The notes beneath the pieces are model-generated. The model ran no database searches. It worked only from the letters and a program-made list of their open reading frames with translations, and was not told where the DNA came from. 64,000 nucleotides of DNA, taken from assembly GCA_021156365.1 (NCBI GenBank), contig JAJNDK010000003.1:310001-374000 (forward strand), given 5' to 3'. Each line of letters begins with the position of its first letter. The stretch's first letter is position 1. Made by a program: the position numbers and the translations under genes. The DNA is from Bacteroidota bacterium (GTDB taxonomy: Bacteria > Bacteroidota > Bacteroidia > B-17B0 > Aurantibacillaceae). Shown here piece after piece: positions 26,044 to 34,721 of this stretch.

Positions 26044-28089
26044 ATGAAGACAATCACCTTTTTCTTTGTGCTTTTTTTTCTGAACGGCTTTATATCCCGG
26101 GGGCAGAACCTGCCGGATACTCTTAAACCAGGGTATCTTTCTGAAGAACAAATGATCTTCCATCCTTTTTATAAAGGTGTGCAGATGATAGAAGTCGATC
26201 ACGTTGGGTATTGGCACATGGGAGCTTTGCTTGAACCGCCAATGGATATGGCTTATTATGAGCCACCCCCACCCCCCAATGAATATTATTTTCGGGATAC
26301 CGGTGGCGCGATAATTAAAGCGTTCAATACAACAGAAAATCTGCAGAAGCTTACGGAGCGATTCAAAAGGATCCCTATATATAAAAAGAACAAGGTTGTC
26401 CGTCATGCAGGTCGTGAAGATGCAGCTTTGGGAACCGGGGGGTATAGTTCCGATAAATTTTATTTTTTCGAAGGGTTTTACAAAGTGTATGGTGATCCCT
26501 TTATGGAACCTGTTCCGTGGACGATGCGGTGGGAAATGGATAACACCGGACCCTCCGATCGGACAGCTTCTTTCGGTCGTCTGAAAGGGCTGATCGATTC
26601 GCTGGGTAACATACGCATTCCAATAGAATATGAAGAGATCTTTCCGCTAAGAAAAAACCTGCTGGTGAAGAAAAAAGGCAAATGGGGCATACTTGATAAA
26701 AGGAGTAAAGTGTTGCTTCCGCTTGAGTACGATGAATGCGAATATGTGTCCGAGAACCTCGTGTTTTTCCGCAAGGATGGTAAAATATGGAAATTGTATA
26801 TAGTGAAGCAGGCAAAGCTTGTTGATATGAATGGCTATAACATTATTCAAAATGCGTATAACCTGGATAAGCAACCACTCACTATGGTTGTTTCCGATGG
26901 AAAAGTCGGTTTCCTGGATAGCACCTTTGCCGAAGCCATTCCTTTGATCTATGATGCATACGATAACCGGGGATACAAAGGCATAGTTCGCGCATTGAAG
27001 GACAAGAAGTGGGGCTTTATGACCCAACAGGGAAAAGAAGTACTTCCGTTTATTTACGATGATGCCACACGCTTTGAAAAAGATGGTATTGCAGTCGTGA
27101 AGCTGAACGGAGTTTATTGTGGGATCAACACAAAAGGGGAAGTGGTGAAATCTAAAATGTCTTCTATGCTGAGTACCTGGCCCGGCCTGAAAGGCCAGTA
27201 TATCTGTTACCGCGAAAATTTATATGGTGTTTTCGACAGCGCCGGTTTTGTGACCCCACTGATCCATCATCGCATCAAAAAGCTTCCCGGCAAGCCTTTC
27301 TATGCAATAACGGATAATGAAAAGACCGGCCTCATGGACAGTCTTGGCAACCTGGTGGTGCCTTTTCGGTATGATGAGATTGATGCTGCCAATGGAAAGA
27401 TACTGATCAGGAACCGTTATAAATATGGTTATATGAATAATGCTTTTTCCCTTGTCATCCCTTGTGAATATGATAATATCGTGGCAGATACCTATGGTCT
27501 TATCGTGCACAAAAACGAAAGGACCGGAATGCTGGATACATCAGGACAGGTGCTGCTGCCTGTTGAGTATGACTGGATACAGGTGTACCCTGGAAAAGCG
27601 CATAGGATCGTAAAGAAAGGCGAACGAATGGGATACATCGATTCCTGTGGCAAAATAATACTTCCCGTTCAATACGAATGGCTGGATGTTATGCAGAATG
27701 GACTGATCCTGTTCAAGCAAAACGGAAAAGCAGGTTTCATAAGTATCGAAGGAAAACTGGTGGTAGACCCGGTATACGAGGAAGCCCGTCCATTCGAAAT
27801 GGAAGTGACCTGCGTCAAAAAAGAAGGGAAGTGGGGCTTTATCGATAAAAAAGGGAAAGTGCTGACAGAATTTAAATACAATACAGTTCCGTATGGATGG
27901 CGCGGAAACAAATACATAGAAGTCCGGCAGAATGGCAAATCAGGAGTGATCGACAATACAGGAAAAGAAATTATTCCCTGCATCTACGACAGCTTTTATC
28001 AGTATGACGAAAAAGGGGATATCCTCGTTTTTAAGCTGGATGATACATATGTATTGGTGAATGCAAAAGGGAAGCGGGTGAAGAAATAG
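26044..28089 (+). CDS. WG-repeat protein
   Basis: 681 residues. Signal peptide ends SRGQ (about 22). Residues 40-180 form a unique domain with a Pro run (YYEPPPPPNEYYF). From about 195 to the end about twelve WG/KWG repeats follow, each like 'KxGKWGILDKRSKVLLPLEYD', with pairs of short strands and the motif G-(F/Y/I)-(I/M/L)-D. WG repeats occur in exported proteins of many Bacteroidota; no biochemical role is established. No T9SS tail is visible, so it is probably periplasmic or surface exposed by another route. It is monocistronic and convergent with the serine hydrolase (10-base gap). Confidence 0.88.
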   Translation: MKTITFFFVLFFLNGFISRGQNLPDTLKPGYLSEEQMIFHPFYKGVQMIEVDHVGYWHMGALLEPPMDMAYYEPPPPPNEYYFRDTGGAIIKAFNTTENLQKLTERFKRIPIYKKNKVVRHAGREDAALGTGGYSSDKFYFFEGFYKVYGDPFMEPVPWTMRWEMDNTGPSDRTASFGRLKGLIDSLGNIRIPIEYEEIFPLRKNLLVKKKGKWGILDKRSKVLLPLEYDECEYVSENLVFFRKDGKIWKLYIVKQAKLVDMNGYNIIQNAYNLDKQPLTMVVSDGKVGFLDSTFAEAIPLIYDAYDNRGYKGIVRALKDKKWGFMTQQGKEVLPFIYDDATRFEKDGIAVVKLNGVYCGINTKGEVVKSKMSSMLSTWPGLKGQYICYRENLYGVFDSAGFVTPLIHHRIKKLPGKPFYAITDNEKTGLMDSLGNLVVPFRYDEIDAANGKILIRNRYKYGYMNNAFSLVIPCEYDNIVADTYGLIVHKNERTGMLDTSGQVLLPVEYDWIQVYPGKAHRIVKKGERMGYIDSCGKIILPVQYEWLDVMQNGLILFKQNGKAGFISIEGKLVVDPVYEEARPFEMEVTCVKKEGKWGFIDKKGKVLTEFKYNTVPYGWRGNKYIEVRQNGKSGVIDNTGKEIIPCIYDSFYQYDEKGDILVFKLDDTYVLVNAKGKRVKK

Positions 28090-28099
28090 CAGTTAAAAA

Positions 28100-29266
28100 T
28101 TACTCTTCCTTCTCATCTGCGATAGGAACTACCACTTTTCCATCGATCGCATTAAACACCTTCCAGGTATCGTACACCGCTCGATTGAGGCGGTTGCTTA
28201 AAATAATGATCGTTACGTTGTCTTTCAATCGTCTTTGCAAGGCAGTGCGGTAGCCATGCCACCATCCGTTGTGATAAACGATCTTTTCGGTTTTGTTTTC
28301 AGCGAGAAAATTCTTCATTCTCCACCCGTAACCGTAATTGCCTAATTTGCGTTCGGAACTGTAAGGAGTGAGCGCTGTATCGACATAGCTCTGTGCGATC
28401 AGCTTACCGGAGAAATAGGCTTCTTCGAACAGGAAGAGATCCCCGGTGGTGGTATAAATTCCCTTATCGCCCCACACACAATCGAAGCGATCTCCTTCCA
28501 CCTCGCGCATGGAAAAAGTGTAGCCCTTTGCCAGCAGCTTGTTGTTGTTCAGCTCATCGGCAAACCAGGTGTTTCTCATGGCGCATTTCTCAAAAATGTT
28601 TTTTTTCACTAAGTCTTTGAAAGAGCTGCCACTTGCTTTTTCTGCGATGAGTGCCAGCAGCATGTAATTGGTGTTGCAATAATTGAATTGCTGGTTTGCT
28701 TTTAAATAGGGCTTTGGCACATCCCGGCAGATCAGTTCATATACATCTGTATTGTTCAGTTTTTTGTTTGGATTACATTCCTGTTCTGCACAGAAATAAA
28801 TATAATTGAACAGGCCCGACCGGTGATTGAGCAGGTGCTGCACTTTGATTCCCTCATACGGAAAATCAGGCAGGTACCTGCGCACATCGTTTTGCAGGTC
28901 TATCTTCCCTTCCTGCACCAGCTGCAGCGTGAGGCAGGCCGTAATAGTTTTGGAAACGGAAGCCAGCTGGAAAAGAGAGGAATCGCAAAGTGCTTGTTTG
29001 GTCTGTGTGTTGGCCGTTCCATAACTTTTCTTGAGCAGGGGGATCCCATTCTCGGCGATCAGTACGTTACCATTGAATTCGTTCCTTGCAAACAGGTTGG
29101 CAAATAAGGTGTCCAATCGCCAGGCTTTTTCGGTTTGTGCTTTGGAAAGAACAATTGTTTCTGGCAGAGAATCGGAGGTGGCAAGGGGACTGGTTTCGAC
29201 CACAGCATTTTCCCCGCAGCTCATCAGAAAAACAACACAACAACCAAAGACCCATCGACACTTCAT
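28100..29266 (-). CDS. Serine hydrolase, beta-lactamase/class C esterase fold (lipoprotein)
   Basis: 388 residues. The signal peptide ends in a lipobox (FLMSC, Cys17). Catalytic motifs of the penicillin-binding/class C fold are present: S-x-x-K as SVSK (Ser103), Y-x-N as YCN (near 192) and H-x-G-like HNGWWHG near 333 replacing the KTG box. Such proteins are usually esterases or D-amino-acid peptidases of the envelope rather than antibiotic-degrading enzymes; nothing here argues for resistance. Its short upstream region is shared with the TonB-dependent receptor, which runs the other way. Confidence 0.87.
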   Translation of the reverse strand: MKCRWVFGCCVVFLMSCGENAVVETSPLATSDSLPETIVLSKAQTEKAWRLDTLFANLFARNEFNGNVLIAENGIPLLKKSYGTANTQTKQALCDSSLFQLASVSKTITACLTLQLVQEGKIDLQNDVRRYLPDFPYEGIKVQHLLNHRSGLFNYIYFCAEQECNPNKKLNNTDVYELICRDVPKPYLKANQQFNYCNTNYMLLALIAEKASGSSFKDLVKKNIFEKCAMRNTWFADELNNNKLLAKGYTFSMREVEGDRFDCVWGDKGIYTTTGDLFLFEEAYFSGKLIAQSYVDTALTPYSSERKLGNYGYGWRMKNFLAENKTEKIVYHNGWWHGYRTALQRRLKDNVTIIILSNRLNRAVYDTWKVFNAIDGKVVVPIADEKEE

Positions 29267-29417
29267 AGTTCCAAAAATCAGTTTGCAAAGAAAACATTTT
29301 TAGGGCAGAAGATCGCCGGTTGGCAGGACTTTTTAACATTTCGTTTGTACAAATCGACCATTTGCAAATTCATTCCTGCCACTTATCCAAAAAATCCCGA
29401 AAACAGCTGAAAATTGC

Positions 29418-29425
29418 TAAATTTG
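29418..29425 (+). promoter_or_regulatory. candidate -7 element (TAAATTTG) for the TonB-dependent receptor
   Basis: Exact TAnnTTTG match 24 bases before the start codon at 29449. No clear -33 element at standard spacing, and no cobalamin riboswitch box in the 182 bases between the divergent genes. Confidence 0.35.
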
Positions 29426-29448
29426 TCGACTCTGGAGAAAATCAAATT

Positions 29449-31779
29449 ATGAAGCGGATCCGTACGATTTTAATACTTGTTTTAAGCATTGCGGCAGGTG
29501 CTCAACTGATGGCACAATCAACTGCCAATGTGAGAGGTTTTGTATACACAAAAGACGACGGCGAGCCCGTGCTGTTTACGAATGTATACATGAAAGGCAC
29601 CACCATCGGTGCTTCCACCGATATCAACGGATTTTTCTCCATTACCAAAGTACCTCCCGGCACTTATACCCTCGTTATCTCTTACCTGGGTTATGATACG
29701 TTGACGGAAAGCGTAACAGTGAAAGCGGGCGATATCACCAATAAAAAATTCTATCTCACCAAAGGCGCTGTGCAGTTGGAGGAGATCACCTTCTCTGCCG
29801 ATCAGCAGGCAAAGCTCGAGGATACAAAAGTTTCGGTGAACAAGATCGATCCGAAAGTGATCACCAAGCTGCCGAGTATTGGTGAGCCTGACCTTGCGCA
29901 ATACATGCAGGTATTACCCGGTGTTGTTTTCACAGGTGATCAGGGTGGTCAGTTGTACATCCGTGGGGGAACGCCGGTTCAGAACAAAGTATTGCTGGAC
30001 GGGATGATCGTCTACAATCCTTTTCACTCCATCGGTTTGTTCTCCGTATTTGACAATGATATTATCCGGAATGCAGATGTATACACCGGAGGATTCGGTG
30101 CAGAGTATGGAGGAAGGATCTCTTCCATCATGGATATCACTACGCGCGATGGAAATAAAAAACATTTCGAAGGAAAAATATCTGCCTCTACTTTTGGTGT
30201 AAAACTATTGGTGGAAGGTCCTTTGATGAAACTAAAAGAAAGTGGTAAAGGAAGCATTTCCTATCTCCTGTCCGGCAAGCAGAGTTACCTGCCGCAGACT
30301 TCAAAAGTTATTTACAAATATGCAGACACCAGCGGATTGCCTTTCGGTTTCACGGACCTGTACGGAAAAATTTCCTTCAATGCCAGCAACGGAAGTAAGC
30401 TCAATGTGTTCGGATATAATTTCAGGGATTTTGTACGCTACCCGGATATTGCCAATTTCAGCTGGAACTCTTATGGCGGCGGTGCTAACTTCATTGTGAT
30501 TCCACCCAGCTCGAGCACACTCGTAGAAGGGAATTTTGCTTATTCCAAATACGCGATCATGGCGGTGGAACATGGCGATACAACCAAAACAAGCGATATC
30601 AATGGCTTTAACCTCGGACTGAAGTTCACGAATTTCGTGGGCAAGGATGAAGTGAAGTATGGTTTTGAAATGATCGGTTTTAAAACCGGTTTCAAATTCA
30701 CAAACGAATACGGGCTCGTGATCCCGCAGGAAGAAAATACAACAGAGATAGCAGCCTTTGTGAAATACAAACACGTATCGAAAAATAAAAAACTTGTACT
30801 GGAGCCGAGCTTCCGCATTCATTATTATGCTTCTCTCTCCGATCTTTCGCCGGAGCCTCGTTTATCCGTAAAGTTCAATGCGAAGAAAACACTGCGCTTT
30901 AAAATGGCAGGGGGCATGTACTCACAAAACCTGATCGCTGCCAATTCGGACAGAGACGTGGTGAATCTTTTTTACGGCTTCCTTTCCGGTCCTGACCGCC
31001 TGCAAAGTACTTACACTCCGGGCCCGGGACAAGAACCGAGAGAGCTGAATACAAAATTGCAGAAATCCATACATGCGATCGGCGGTGTGGAGTTCGACCT
31101 CTTCAAAAACATCGAGATAAACGTGGAAGTGTACCAGAAATGGTTCAACCACCTTACCAATGTTAACAGAGACAAGCTGTATGAGGATGATGTGGCACAC
31201 ACCACGTTCCCCGATGCACAGAAAAAAGATTTCATCGTGGAAACCGGCTGGGCACGCGGATTGGATTTTGTAGTGAAGTACGATAAAAAACGTTTCTATG
31301 TATGGGTAACCTATTCACTCGGCTACAACAAGCGTTGGGATGGTATCCGTGAGTACAACCCGATCTGGGACAGGAGACACAATATCAACGTAGTTACGTC
31401 CTACACCTTTGGCAAGAAAAAACGCTGGGAAGCAAATGCCCGCTGGAACTACGGAAGCGGTTTCCCTTTCACACAAACAGCAGGCTATTATCCGAAGCTG
31501 AACCTGAACGGAAGCATCGATGTGGATTATACCGGCTCCAACCCTCCTGTGAGTTATATTCCGGGGGAGCTGAATGCCGGTCGCCTGCCACAGTATCACC
31601 GTCTGGATGTAGGTGTGAAATTCAAATATGCCTTCACGGAGAAAGTATTGATGGAACTGAACCTGGGTGCGTCCAATGTATACAACAGGGCAAATATCTT
31701 TTATTTCGACCGTATCACACAAACACGTAAGAACCAGTTACCGATCCTGCCTAACTTAACATTCAGCCTTACATTCTAA
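29449..31779 (+). CDS. TonB-dependent outer-membrane receptor
   Basis: 776 residues from the ATG at 29449, which gives a proper signal peptide (MKRIRTILILVLSIAAGAQLMAQ); an in-frame ATG at 29320 lies in non-coding-like sequence. A CarboxypepD-regulatory-like domain (about 24-105) is followed by a plug (about 125-235: DLAQYMQVLPGVVFTGD, IRGGTPVQNKVLLDG, GGFGAEYGGRISS) and a beta barrel to a C-terminal aromatic strand (LTFSLTF). No SusD partner is adjacent. Its stop overlaps the start of a cobalamin adenosyltransferase (TAATG), so a corrinoid substrate is possible, but co-location alone is weak proof. Confidence 0.88.
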   Translation: MKRIRTILILVLSIAAGAQLMAQSTANVRGFVYTKDDGEPVLFTNVYMKGTTIGASTDINGFFSITKVPPGTYTLVISYLGYDTLTESVTVKAGDITNKKFYLTKGAVQLEEITFSADQQAKLEDTKVSVNKIDPKVITKLPSIGEPDLAQYMQVLPGVVFTGDQGGQLYIRGGTPVQNKVLLDGMIVYNPFHSIGLFSVFDNDIIRNADVYTGGFGAEYGGRISSIMDITTRDGNKKHFEGKISASTFGVKLLVEGPLMKLKESGKGSISYLLSGKQSYLPQTSKVIYKYADTSGLPFGFTDLYGKISFNASNGSKLNVFGYNFRDFVRYPDIANFSWNSYGGGANFIVIPPSSSTLVEGNFAYSKYAIMAVEHGDTTKTSDINGFNLGLKFTNFVGKDEVKYGFEMIGFKTGFKFTNEYGLVIPQEENTTEIAAFVKYKHVSKNKKLVLEPSFRIHYYASLSDLSPEPRLSVKFNAKKTLRFKMAGGMYSQNLIAANSDRDVVNLFYGFLSGPDRLQSTYTPGPGQEPRELNTKLQKSIHAIGGVEFDLFKNIEINVEVYQKWFNHLTNVNRDKLYEDDVAHTTFPDAQKKDFIVETGWARGLDFVVKYDKKRFYVWVTYSLGYNKRWDGIREYNPIWDRRHNINVVTSYTFGKKKRWEANARWNYGSGFPFTQTAGYYPKLNLNGSIDVDYTGSNPPVSYIPGELNAGRLPQYHRLDVGVKFKYAFTEKVLMELNLGASNVYNRANIFYFDRITQTRKNQLPILPNLTFSLTF

Positions 31780-32333
31780 TGGCATTTAAAGTATATACCA
31801 AAACAGGAGATAAAGGACAAACGTCCTTATTGGGCGGCACACGTCTGCCCAAACATCATATCCGGATAGAGGCATATGGCACGGTGGATGAGCTGAATTC
31901 GTATATCGGTCTGGTACGCGATCAGGCGATCGATGCCCATTCCAAAGCCGTGCTGATCGAGATCCAGGATCGTTTGTTCACCTTAGGTTCTTTGCTGGCA
32001 GCCGATCCGAAGAAAAATAAAATGAAGCTGCCGGAAGTATCGGAAGAAGATGTGACCTACCTGGAGAAAGAGATCGATAAGATGGATGAAGTGCTGCCGG
32101 AGATGAAACATTTTGTATTGCCGGGCGGGCACACCACTGTTTCCTTTTGCCACATTGCCCGTTGTGTATGCAGGCGTGCTGAACGTGCAACATTAAAACT
32201 TTCCGAAAATGAAGAAGTGGGAGAGATCATCATCAAATACCTGAACCGTTTATCGGATTACCTGTTTGTGCTTTCGCGCAAATTAGCGATGGATTCGAAT
32301 GCGGAGGAAATTCCCTGGAAACCGCGGGTGTAG
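31779..32333 (+). CDS. PduO-type ATP:cob(I)alamin adenosyltransferase
   Basis: 184 residues, the usual size. The conserved N-terminal ATP motif is KVYTKTGDKGQTSLLGG, followed by RIEAYGTVDELNSYIG; the C-terminal half has RCVCRRAER and YLNRLSDYLFVLSR, both family signatures for the ATP and corrinoid site. It converts cob(I)alamin and ATP to adenosylcobalamin for enzymes such as methylmalonyl-CoA mutase. Translation is coupled to the TonB-dependent receptor through a one-base overlap. No riboswitch is visible. Confidence 0.93.
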   Translation: MAFKVYTKTGDKGQTSLLGGTRLPKHHIRIEAYGTVDELNSYIGLVRDQAIDAHSKAVLIEIQDRLFTLGSLLAADPKKNKMKLPEVSEEDVTYLEKEIDKMDEVLPEMKHFVLPGGHTTVSFCHIARCVCRRAERATLKLSENEEVGEIIIKYLNRLSDYLFVLSRKLAMDSNAEEIPWKPRV

Positions 32334-32364
32334 TCAATTGTGCCGATAGCTTTGGGAGTAGTGA

Positions 32365-32383
32365 TTTGATAATTTGAAGATGT
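32365..32383. repeat. Dispersed 'ATTTGATAATTTGAA' repeat, left copy
   Basis: ATTTGATAATTTGAAGATG between the convergent genes 31779-32333 and 32396-33163. A reverse-oriented relative (TTTCAAATCATCAAATT) lies at 33137-33153, at the other end of the following gene. Confidence 0.6.
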
Positions 32384-32395
32384 GGATCTGCGAGA

Positions 32396-33163
32396 TTAAT
32401 CATCAGATAGTTTCGAAAAATTGAAGCTTTCCCTGAATCCGCCATTTTTAATGAATCCGTCGAACTCTTTATCAGATACACTCAAAACAGGGCTAATCAT
32501 GTATTTTTCAACAACCTGCACATTGGCGAATTGAGTTTTGTCTATTGCATTGACAAAGCTTAACATAAGTCCATTTTCTCCGGTTATTTTTAGTCGAACT
32601 ATCTGCCAGTCCTTTTTGCTGATACATTTATTCAGATAATAATAACCATCTGAATATTTTAGTTTGTCTTTCTTACCTAAATCAAGCAATGTATCTGTAA
32701 TATTCCTGTGAAAAATGATATAGTTGCCTCGTTGCTCTGCTGAATTTGAATGTTGAAGATATATTCCGGAAGTATCTATTTTTGTAAGGTCATACACTTC
32801 ATAATAGTGAATAAAGCAATAGATCACTTTATTTTCAATGTGAAGCATGGCAGTCACGAAATGCATGCTATCCTGATTTATTTTTTCAGGAGTGAAATAG
32901 CGATCATTATAGCAAACAGGTTTTGCAGCAAAAGCGCTGTCTTCATATATGTAATTCCCTTCAAGGGAAGGATCAATTGTTTTCAAAGATGCAGAACCTC
33001 CCGGCATATCCCGATCAAAATGAAAGTTAGAGCAAGCCTGCAGGAGGAATAAGACAATAGAAATAAAAAGGAGAATATTGAACCTTCTATATATGATCGA
33101 AAAAGGCTTAATTTTTATTATCCAGGAGTGAATTTTCAAATCATCAAATTGGCCCATTTTCAA
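32396..33163 (-). CDS. Putative lipoprotein of unknown function, AT-rich
   Basis: 255 residues. The only upstream ATG codons (33163 and 33157) lie in or beside a dispersed repeat, so the first dozen residues may be repeat-derived. A hydrophobic stretch (about 29-44) ends in the lipobox LLQAC. The mature part is polar and strand-rich with no recognised motif. The gene is visibly more AT-rich than its neighbours and is bracketed by inverted copies of an AT-rich repeat, which suggests separate origin. The POT transporter ends 4 bases upstream of it, so it could be cotranscribed. Confidence 0.65.
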   Translation of the reverse strand: MKMGQFDDLKIHSWIIKIKPFSIIYRRFNILLFISIVLFLLQACSNFHFDRDMPGGSASLKTIDPSLEGNYIYEDSAFAAKPVCYNDRYFTPEKINQDSMHFVTAMLHIENKVIYCFIHYYEVYDLTKIDTSGIYLQHSNSAEQRGNYIIFHRNITDTLLDLGKKDKLKYSDGYYYLNKCISKKDWQIVRLKITGENGLMLSFVNAIDKTQFANVQVVEKYMISPVLSVSDKEFDGFIKNGGFRESFNFSKLSDD

Positions 33164-33167
33164 ATTG

Positions 33168-34721
33168 TTATTTCACTCCTCCCATTAATTTTTTGATCCA
33201 ATAGGAAGCTGCGATAATAACTACGCCAATGATCAGTGAGTATATCGCCAGCTGACCATATCCTTCGGTATATACCATCAGCTTTTCGTAATTGTTGGAA
33301 TTCTCGGAAGCCCTGGCAATACCTGCTCCTAACAAACCCGCAAAGTATTGTCCGTAAGCGCTGGCAAGGAACCACATGCCCATTACCACTGCCTGAAGCT
33401 TGTGAGGTGAAAGCTTTGTCATCACCGACATACCAATAGGCGATAAGGCAAGCTCTCCGAATGTGATCACCAGCCAACCGGTAGTAAAGAGATTGAGAGA
33501 ACTGACGCCATTCGCATCCGTAAAAAAGCGGGCATCGTAAAAGATAAAGAAACCACCGGCAAGGAATATAAATGCCAGTCCGAATTTCACGATCGTATTC
33601 GGTTCTATTTTTTTCTTGTTCATCCAGAGCCAGAGCAAACCCAAACCGGATGCAAAAAGAATAACAAAAAGGGAATTGGCAGAATTGTTGACACCGTTGG
33701 GATCCAGCTCCACACCTAATAGTTTGTTGTCGAGGTTGTGTGCGGCAAACAGGCTGAGCGATCCGCCGCTTTGTTCGAAAAAGGCCCAGAAGAAAATAGA
33801 GAAGATCATAAAGAGAATGGCTGCCACTAATTTCTTATTTACTTCCCAGGAGAAATTCCGCATTTCATACAGGATATACACTAAGGAAGCAGGCCCGATG
33901 ATGTACATGAAAATATCCGTGTATTCAGTTTTGGCCACCATCAGCATGATCACAGGGATGATAGCCAGGGAACCAATGAAGGTAAGGACTTCGTAGAGCT
34001 TCCGTTTTGAATCCTTAAGGTGCAACAAAGGCGATTTACCAATACTCGCCAGGCTTTTTTGTGTATTCGTGAAGGTGAGCAAACTGACGATCATCACAAT
34101 GGCCGCTAAACCGAAAGCAACATTCCAGCGAAGCTCAGCAGGAACGAGTCCTGCGAACAATGTTCCGTTGGCAATGGCAATACAGAGGTATCCTCCGATC
34201 AGCGCACCGAGGTTCACACCCATGTAGAAGAAAGAGAAACCTGCGTCGGTGCGTGGATCACCTTCTTTGTAAAGCCTTCCGACGATAGTGGAAATATTGG
34301 GCTTAAAAAATCCGGTACCAACAATGTTGAAACCGATACCTAAGAAGAACAATTCTTTGGGAGCAAGTGCAAGCACGATACTTCCGACGATCATCAGGAT
34401 GCCGCCCCAAAACAGTGATTTACGGTAACCCAGGATTTTATCGGCAAACAAACCACCAATGAACGTGAAAGCATAAACGAAAGCCTGTGTGGCACCGTAT
34501 TGCAGGTTGGCCGTTTCTTCCTTCATGGTAAGCTCGTTCACCATAAAGATCACGAGCATACCACGCATTCCATAGAAACTGAAACGTTCCCACATTTCGC
34601 TGAAGAACAAGTGCCACAATTGTTTCGGGTACTTGCCTTTGAAATTCTGGATGCGTTCTAATTCTGCCTGATCCGAAGACGGATCATTGGAAGTATCCGG
34701 AACGGCTTTACCTGACTCCAT
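33168..34721 (-). CDS. POT-family proton-coupled peptide transporter
   Basis: 517 residues with 12-14 membrane helices. The POT signature ExxERFSFYGMRGML is at the end of helix 1 (EMWERFSFYG, near 43), and the second family block GFFKPNISTIVGRLY follows helix 4; FFYMGVNLGALIG is also typical. It should import di- and tripeptides with protons. The cytoplasmic N-terminus is long and acidic. Its start lies inside the last 14 bases of the next POT gene upstream, so the two are translated together. Amino acid identity to that neighbour is moderate, which suggests an old duplication or different substrate ranges. Confidence 0.92.
   Translation of the reverse strand: MESGKAVPDTSNDPSSDQAELERIQNFKGKYPKQLWHLFFSEMWERFSFYGMRGMLVIFMVNELTMKEETANLQYGATQAFVYAFTFIGGLFADKILGYRKSLFWGGILMIVGSIVLALAPKELFFLGIGFNIVGTGFFKPNISTIVGRLYKEGDPRTDAGFSFFYMGVNLGALIGGYLCIAIANGTLFAGLVPAELRWNVAFGLAAIVMIVSLLTFTNTQKSLASIGKSPLLHLKDSKRKLYEVLTFIGSLAIIPVIMLMVAKTEYTDIFMYIIGPASLVYILYEMRNFSWEVNKKLVAAILFMIFSIFFWAFFEQSGGSLSLFAAHNLDNKLLGVELDPNGVNNSANSLFVILFASGLGLLWLWMNKKKIEPNTIVKFGLAFIFLAGGFFIFYDARFFTDANGVSSLNLFTTGWLVITFGELALSPIGMSVMTKLSPHKLQAVVMGMWFLASAYGQYFAGLLGAGIARASENSNNYEKLMVYTEGYGQLAIYSLIIGVVIIAASYWIKKLMGGVK

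Noticed and set aside
28100-29266. Class C beta-lactamase conferring resistance
   Set aside because: The third catalytic box is H-x-G-like, the lipoprotein anchor and context fit envelope esterases or peptidases of the same fold.
29260-29449. Possible cobalamin riboswitch before the TonB-dependent receptor
   Set aside because: A short CTGCCACTT was noticed, but neither the B12 box nor the rest of the aptamer is present, and the gap is too short for the full structure.
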